11,098 nucleotides of DNA from Amoebophrya sp. AT5.2 (lineage: Eukaryota > Sar > Dinophyceae > Syndiniales > Amoebophryaceae): contig RXOD01006157.1 in the NCBI GenBank assembly GCA_005223375.1, positions 1-11,098 on the forward strand, read 5' to 3'. Under the pieces are notes generated by a model. It saw only the letters and a program-made list of their open reading frames with translations, was not told the origin of the DNA and did no database searches. The first letter of the stretch is position 1. Every line of letters starts with the position of its first letter. Positions 7,501 to 11,098 of the stretch are shown one piece after another. A program made the position numbers and the translations under genes.

Positions 7501-8923
7501 GACAGCGTGTGCGCACTGGGGATTCACTGTTGTTGATCTTATACTCTTACTCACTGATTGATATCCATATCTATGTATTCCTTCGTAGACGTGGCCGTGG
7601 CCGATAAGTAAAATCCGAACTCTTCTATACTAAACTCTCGCTGTTGCGCCTCCGCCTGCCGTTGCAGCACCGCTGCCTGGGCGTCAGCCGAGGAAACCCC
7701 GCCGTCACTCGGCATTTCTCTACTACAACTTTGGGCGCCAGTCATCCGCTCGGCCTTCTTCTTCTGGGAGGAGACAACAGCTCGAATTTCCTCCTCAATC
7801 AGGTACGACACGGCACAGATACTCACGCTCTCCTGCTTCGTCACGAACCGCTTGCGCAGCCGCGCCCAATACCTGCAAGCAAGATGAAAGGCTGTGATTG
7901 GACCGAGTTGCTACAACTAGCGAGAGAGTTTCACTTCCAACCTCCGTCGGGAACTACCGTAAAGGCGACACGTTACAATGAATTACTTACTCAGTCATCG
8001 GATGACTACTAGAACAATACTAGGACCGAGGAGCAGCTGCTACCACGCACGCGGTTGTGAGGACCACAATCATATAGATTGATACATTATGCGTCGTCGA
8101 ATACATCAATTTACATTTGGTACAGTTACCCCTGCCTGTGCTTGTGCTTTCCGACTATCGGTTGTTGGGACCCGGCCTCGATCTCGGAGATCGCATCCAG
8201 CCATCGGAGAATGGCCGCGGTCTCCACGGTTGCGTTGTTCCCCCTAACAGCCGCGAGGATGTTGTTCCGTAGCACGTGGAAGAACGCGATCTGGCTCATG
8301 CCTGGCCTGAATTCGTTCCCCGTCCGGTGCTGGAAAAACCGGTCCATCGCGCGCCAGTAGCTGAGAAAATGCACCACCTCCATCCCCGCGCTGCTCGGGG
8401 GCGCCGCTGTCGGCGCGGACCGCGAAGAACCCCCGCCAGAGCTGCACGCGGTCAGCGGGGATATGCCCCTATTGGTTGGAATTGGATTCCCATTCCCCGC
8501 ATTCTCATTCCTCTCGGTGGACGAGAGGATGACTGCAGTAGCAGAGCTGCTGGTGCCCGAAGTGATGTTCTCTACTACTAGAGAGGACGAAAGATGTAGA
8601 TGAACCAGTGAGCGGCAATCGCGCAGGATCCTTTGGACCTGTTCGGGCTGGCGGCGGAGGTGGCTGCCCAGTACTCGGGATAGGGAGTCGCCGCTGCAGG
8701 TTCGGGTGCCCGAGTCGCTCACCGCAAGCTCGAACACAGAAAGGATGGCGGGAAGCGTGTCCAGCTCGTAGTCAATCAGTTTTGAGGAGGTGTTGGGGTT
8801 GGCCAGTACAATCGGACTACGAGTACGACCCCTGCAGCTCGTGGAAGACGAAGACTGAATGCACCGGTCCGCGAAATCGAGCGAGTAACGCTCGGCGGCG
8901 AAAGAAGTCGCGGAAGACGGCAT
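3740..8923 (-). CDS. Large coiled-coil protein, multi-exon
   Basis: Proposed join on the minus strand: 8923-8130, 7872-7631, 7324-6939, 6666-5613, 5477-5269, 5121-4942, 4540-3740, about 1,221 residues. Reading phases match at all six junctions (2, 1, 0, 1, 0, 0), with GT-AG borders throughout. Residues 1-264 are not recognised; about 310-945 form a long, charged, heptad-rich coiled coil; the tail is low-complexity Gly/Thr/Pro-rich and ends in a short basic helix. Such proteins usually act as structural or tethering scaffolds at the cytoskeleton, centrosome or Golgi, but nothing here picks one. There is no ATPase Walker motif, so it is not an SMC or kinesin motor as seen. ATG 8923 is the first ATG after an in-frame stop near 8950. 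The 5' end could still lie in an upstream exon. Confidence 0.7.
4610..4679. repeat. Inverted repeat with 21-bp perfect arms
   Basis: The arms 4610-4630 and 4659-4679 are exact reverse complements (CTTCTTGGCCGGCCATACCAC), separated by 28 bases. Pairing can go on inside the loop after one mismatch through TGC/GCA. Each arm contains GGCCGGCC. It sits in the proposed last intron of the coiled-coil gene and would form a stable hairpin in DNA or RNA. It could be a foldback element, a small-RNA precursor or a splicing-related structure. Confidence 0.9.
4942..5121 (-). CDS. Coiled-coil gene exon 6
   Basis: The acceptor AAAACTCCCCAG precedes 5121; the donor is CTC|GTAAGC. It is exactly 60 codons, phase 0-0: LDANEIVLLKKKLRHREEE and onward to a Pro-containing end (MPQATPTNRDQL), where the coiled coil stops. 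An ATG lies 15 bases upstream within the intron, so an alternative start is conceivable, but continuity of the heptads from exon 5 favours an internal exon. Confidence 0.75.
5269..5477 (-). CDS. Coiled-coil gene exon 5
   Basis: The acceptor CAATCAATCAG precedes 5477; the donor is a strong AAG|GTAAGA. It encodes about 70 residues continuing the rod (ISALQQQLRSY, LKARTDEE, VKEQLFTAQEELKRARGEV). Its first two bases complete a Ser codon begun in exon 4 and it ends at phase 0. It has no in-frame ATG of its own near the start, so it makes sense only as an internal exon. Confidence 0.78.
5613..6666 (-). CDS. Coiled-coil gene exon 4: main rod
   Basis: The acceptor is CATCCGACCAG before 6666; the donor is AAAT|GTACTT. 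At 1,054 bases and 351 full codons it is the largest exon, with almost continuous heptads: AKLELAAERSGLLEEEKRQL, RIERLKGEQ, LENRLETKDREAKDLL. Composition is strongly charged, with hardly any proline or aromatic residues. A brief break near KAIDITTTKQN may be a hinge or stutter. Resemblance to myosin-tail, golgin or SMC rods would be expected in a search because of composition and does not by itself show homology. Confidence 0.82.
6939..7324 (-). CDS. Coiled-coil gene exon 3
   Basis: The acceptor ATGACCAG precedes 7324; the donor is AAG|GTGCGC. It encodes about 129 residues, rich in Glu, Lys, Arg, Ala, Leu and Gln with heptad spacing, for example ARLEGLL and ALIEKLRARLEALV. It ends with LEAALTEKK at phase 0. 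This is clear coiled coil and marks the start of the main rod. Confidence 0.72.
7631..7872 (-). CDS. Coiled-coil gene exon 2
   Basis: The acceptor CATCTTGCTTGCAG is excellent; the following G completes a codon begun in exon 1, then YWARLRKRFVTKQES. The proposed donor is TTTA|GTATAG at 7631. It keeps the frame into exon 3, but the downstream CA|GTGAGT near 7553 has a stronger consensus and would break the frame. Helical content starts here. An in-frame 63-base stretch, 7764-7826, has its own GTGAGT donor and CTCCTCCCAG acceptor and could be spliced out without a frameshift. Confidence 0.6.
8130..8923 (-). CDS. Coiled-coil gene exon 1: unrecognised N-terminal region
   Basis: ATG 8923 to a donor GG|GTAACT (intron from 8129). 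It encodes about 264 residues. Two segments look folded: roughly residues 50-115, from KLIDYELDTLPAILSVFE through to LRDCRSLVHLHL, and residues 180-250, with FLSYWRAMDRFFQ, IAFFHVLRNNILAAVRG and AAILRWLDAISEIE, which are probably amphipathic helices. Between them lies a Ser/Gly/Thr/Pro-rich linker at about 120-180. I do not recognise a family. An internal intron in the linker cannot be excluded. A second frame open over 8817-9158 overlaps the 5' part of this exon. Confidence 0.6.
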
Positions 8924-9820
8924 AATGAATGTTGTTCTCTGGTGGTCCTTTTAATATGGCGGGGCTGTCCGATCGATTTCTGCGCTGCAGTTGGCTTTTC
9001 GCTTCGATCTCGTCCTCCGAGAGATCCCACATGCACTTAAAAATTTTAAGCGAAGGCTGCCGGCGTGGTCTATGTCGCTCCAAACACAAATAGGCCTCTT
9101 CATCTCTCGCGACGCACTTATATCGAGTTTGTTCAATGAATTCGAGAAGTCTATTCAATAATAATAACGCGCAACAGCCGGACGAGGTCTCCCGGGCTTC
9201 TCCACAATGTCTTAGAGTTCGTGCACTATGAAAATATTTGAGTCTAGCAATCCTCGTTAGAGTTCGGAGGCGCTTCCAGTTCGAGAGGGCTGTCTGTGCA
9301 ATGAATTATGAGGGTCGTTCCTTATTTCTTTTTCGCGAGCAGTATGGCACCTTTCATCTTCTGTTGCTTGCGGCTGCGTCGGTCTGGCTTACTTTCTTGG
9401 AGCAGTATACTTCTTTTGCAAAAAAAAACTACTATAGAGTCAGCCTCCACGATTGATAGGCATTCATTGCTGCAGACTGTTGATGCGATCTAAAAAAGTG
9501 TCACCATGTGGCAATCATTCATGTAGACGCTTTGAAATAGATTTTCGGGAATCTTCTCGCTTCTCCTACTCCACTTTTGCTATCATTGCGATTTTCAGTG
9601 TTTATCTTGTTGTCTTTATTCATAGAAATAGGTATGAAAGTAATACGTCATTTTTACCTCGTGCCCCTCAACAGGGCTGCTCCCAGTTGCACTCTCGAGG
9701 ATCTCAGCAGGAGCCCCCCCAATCGTAAACGTCACCAACCCTTCCTCAAGCAAACCCCTCTCGAGTGTTCAGTATCAGTCAATGACCCGATCATAACAAT
9801 TCAGTCATGAACAAATCAAC
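8924..9820. other. Region upstream of the coiled-coil gene
   Basis: About 900 bases. The part 8924-9158 is open on the minus strand in a frame that overlaps exon 1 of the coiled-coil gene; it has no good start and could be a 5' exon or chance. The rest (9160-9800) is AT-rich with many stops in all frames and shows no gene, RNA or repeat that I can support. A TATTAAAAG motif lies near 8947-8955 on the minus strand, about 25-30 bases before ATG 8923; calling it a TATA box would be a guess. Confidence 0.5.
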
Positions 9821-9984
9821 TCAGGAGATGTTCAACGTGGCCAGCATAGAGGTGACCTTGGCCGCCGCGATTTTGAAGGCGAGTTTGGGCAGCAGCTTCT
9901 GGTCTTCCACTGCAGCGACCGCGATCACGCTCGGCACCACCATCGCGGCCAATTCCGTCGTATCCTTCATGGCGATCATCTCGG
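9821..9984 (-). CDS. Possible small terminal exon, unknown product
   Basis: On the minus strand an acceptor-like TTCATCTCCAG is followed from 9984 by an open frame with several Met codons, ending in TGA at 9823-9821. It encodes about 53 residues: an Ala/Val-rich hydrophobic stretch (LAAMVVPSVIAVAAVE), then a Lys-spaced helix (KLLPKLAFKIAAAKVTS). The plus strand is also open here (9807-10073, 88 residues, hydrophobic, ATG start). Both have GC-rich third positions, so the coding strand is unsettled. I slightly prefer minus because of the splice-like acceptor and amino-acid balance. Confidence 0.3.
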
Positions 9985-10250
9985 CTGGAGATGAAGCGGA
10001 AATGGAATATCAGAATCAAGTGGGCCCAATACTTATATATATAATGTCATTAGGGGACGATACTTATATATAAATATATGACGATCGTGATGATTTAGAT
10101 TTGCCCACGGTTTTCTATGTGATAGGCTGAGCATATTGCCACTTCGTGTGCGGCGGTGGCGAAGAGTCTACGCGTGCATTACTAGTACTGTCGAAGCCAT
10201 CCTCGGATCTACTCATAAAAAGTTGCGCTCATAGTCATACTATACACAAG
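9985..10250. other. AT-rich spacer
   Basis: No gene supported. It contains two near copies of ATACTTATATATA (about 10028 and 10062) and a run of TA steps at 10028-10080, consistent with intergenic or intronic DNA. Confidence 0.5.
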
Positions 10251-10638
10251 TTATCCCTTTCCTTCGAGAGGTTAGCGCGTCACATGGCCACCTGTGGCGA
10301 TGCGGGGGCCACTGCCCGCCGCAGTAGAGCCTGCGGGAAAAGGCGAAAAAGAAAAAGAAGAAGATGATGAAATTGCGAGTCGGTCCCCAAAATTCCGGCT
10401 CTCAAAGCGGAAGAAAGAAGAGGAAAATGATGACGAGAGGTCAAAAACAAAACGTAAAAATCCGAACTCAGTAGTAGTAGCGTAAGAGCGCCGTAAGCCA
10501 TCAACGGCAGCCCGGAAATAAAGGCCACGGTCGCCCCAAAGTGGGCGCCAGGCTAAAGCACTAACCTCAGCACTAAGCCAGACCGTAGCACGAACATACT
10601 TCCGGCGTATTTGAGCAGCCCCGGACTGCATTGACAAC
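10251..10638 (+). repeat. Dispersed repeat copy B
   Basis: This is the plus-strand counterpart of copy A at 731-1123. Weak similarity may extend left to about 10224, where both copies hold GCTCAT or its complement. A purine-rich middle encodes runs of Lys, Arg and Glu in two frames, but the frames open in the two copies differ, so it does not look like a conserved protein. No transposase or reverse transcriptase motif is visible. Confidence 0.8.
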
Positions 10639-10711
10639 AACAAGTAAGGAGGAGGATTAGCCTCATACCCATCGGGATTAAGGTTTTGGCTCTAAATGAA
10701 GTCGCTGCCTT

Positions 10712-10890
10712 TGCTTCTTTTTTTTTCCTCTTAGGAGTTTGACAGATGCTTCCAAAGTATGAAGAAAGAAGATTGACAGCTTCAGCACTACCCTACTCGT
10801 TTGTTCTTTTTTTCTCTTAGGAGTTTGGCAGATGAATCCAAGGCATGAAGAAAGAAGATTGGCAGCTTCATCACTACCCTCCTCATTTTT
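10712..10890. repeat. Two-copy tandem repeat, period 86 bases
   Basis: Unit 1 is about 10712-10802 and unit 2 about 10803-10890. Each starts with a pyrimidine run, then CTCTTAGGAGTTTG, CAGATG, a purine-rich ATGAAGAAAGAAGATTG, and CAGCTTCA.CACTACCCT.CTC. Differences are scattered substitutions and a small change in the T-run length. The pyrimidine run plus TTAG looks like a plus-strand splice acceptor in both units. The 86-base period is not a multiple of three, and no frame is conserved across both, so it is unlikely to be a protein repeat. Confidence 0.85.
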
Positions 10891-10978
10891 GAGACAGAGA
10901 CAAGTCGCATCCCATATGCCCGAAAATAGCGCAACAAAAGACGATCGAAGCGGAATCGAGGGCGCAGCGCGGTGGGAG
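10821..10978 (+). CDS. Tentative plus-strand exon near right edge
   Basis: After the second TTTTTTTCTCTTAG tract a frame is open on the plus strand from 10821 (VWQMNPRHEERRLAASSL...) to a possible donor GGGAG|GTAATG at 10979, or unspliced to a TGA just after 11035. The opposite strand is also open over 10678-11049. No domain is recognised. The only support is the acceptor-like and donor-like borders. Confidence 0.2.
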
Positions 10979-11098
10979 GTAATGGCTCGGCTGTGCATGG
11001 CGGAGCTCCATGCGCATCTTGATACAGCTAGATGAATCGCCAGCGCCACCGAGCTCTGATGCTAAACTTGCCCTAGAAAGAGAGGCAGCCAGAGACGC

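Noticed and set aside
8817..9158. Minus-strand frame overlapping exon 1 of the coiled-coil gene
   Set aside because: It has no good ATG, no recognisable domain, and no donor that joins it in phase to the next exon. Kept only as a remark on the uncertain 5' end.
10678..11049. Minus-strand frame of 123 codons at the right edge
   Set aside because: It runs through the 86-bp tandem repeat, whose period is not a multiple of three. The two units are read in different frames, so coding is doubtful.

Overview
The window looks like nuclear DNA from an intron-rich eukaryote, most likely a unicellular one. Long open frames are broken by GT-AG introns of about 130-540 bases. The exons are GC-rich in third positions, the introns and spacers are more AT-rich, and there is no operon layout, Shine-Dalgarno pattern or bacterial gene density. 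PAN/Apple modules, long coiled coils and an interspersed repeat would suit a protist such as an alveolate or another alga-like lineage, but the sequence does not fix the lineage.

Two genes can be reconstructed, both on the minus strand and so read from high to low coordinates. (1) Positions 2337 down to 1 and beyond: a secreted or surface protein made of cysteine-rich PAN/Apple-like modules. It has a signal-peptide-like first exon, three complete six-cysteine exons and the start of a further exon. All visible introns are phase 1 and fall at the same place, in the Gly of a Cys-x-Gly motif. The locus carries a tandem duplication with a period of about 1.81 kb. The start of exon 5 is identical to that of exon 2, and the intron before each is nearly the same, so the module array probably continues past the left edge. 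(2) Positions 8923 to 3740: a large coiled-coil protein of about 1,220 residues in at least seven exons. It has an unrecognised N-terminal region, a long central coiled coil and a Gly/Thr/Pro-rich tail ending in a basic helix. Phases match at all the proposed junctions; the last intron is the least certain.

Between the genes (2338-3739) lies about 1.4 kb with no convincing gene. To the right of the coiled-coil gene (8924-11098) are AT-rich spacer, one possible small minus-strand terminal exon (9821-9984), one copy of a roughly 390-bp dispersed repeat and an 86-bp tandem repeat with splice-acceptor-like tracts. The other copy of the dispersed repeat sits in opposite orientation inside intron 3 of the PAN gene. 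A 21-bp perfect inverted repeat lies in the last proposed intron of the coiled-coil gene.

The two genes show no evident functional link. The most notable signal is the growth of the PAN gene by duplication of an exon cassette, with phase-symmetric exons keeping the frame open. All splice sites were read by eye; no transcript or database evidence was available.
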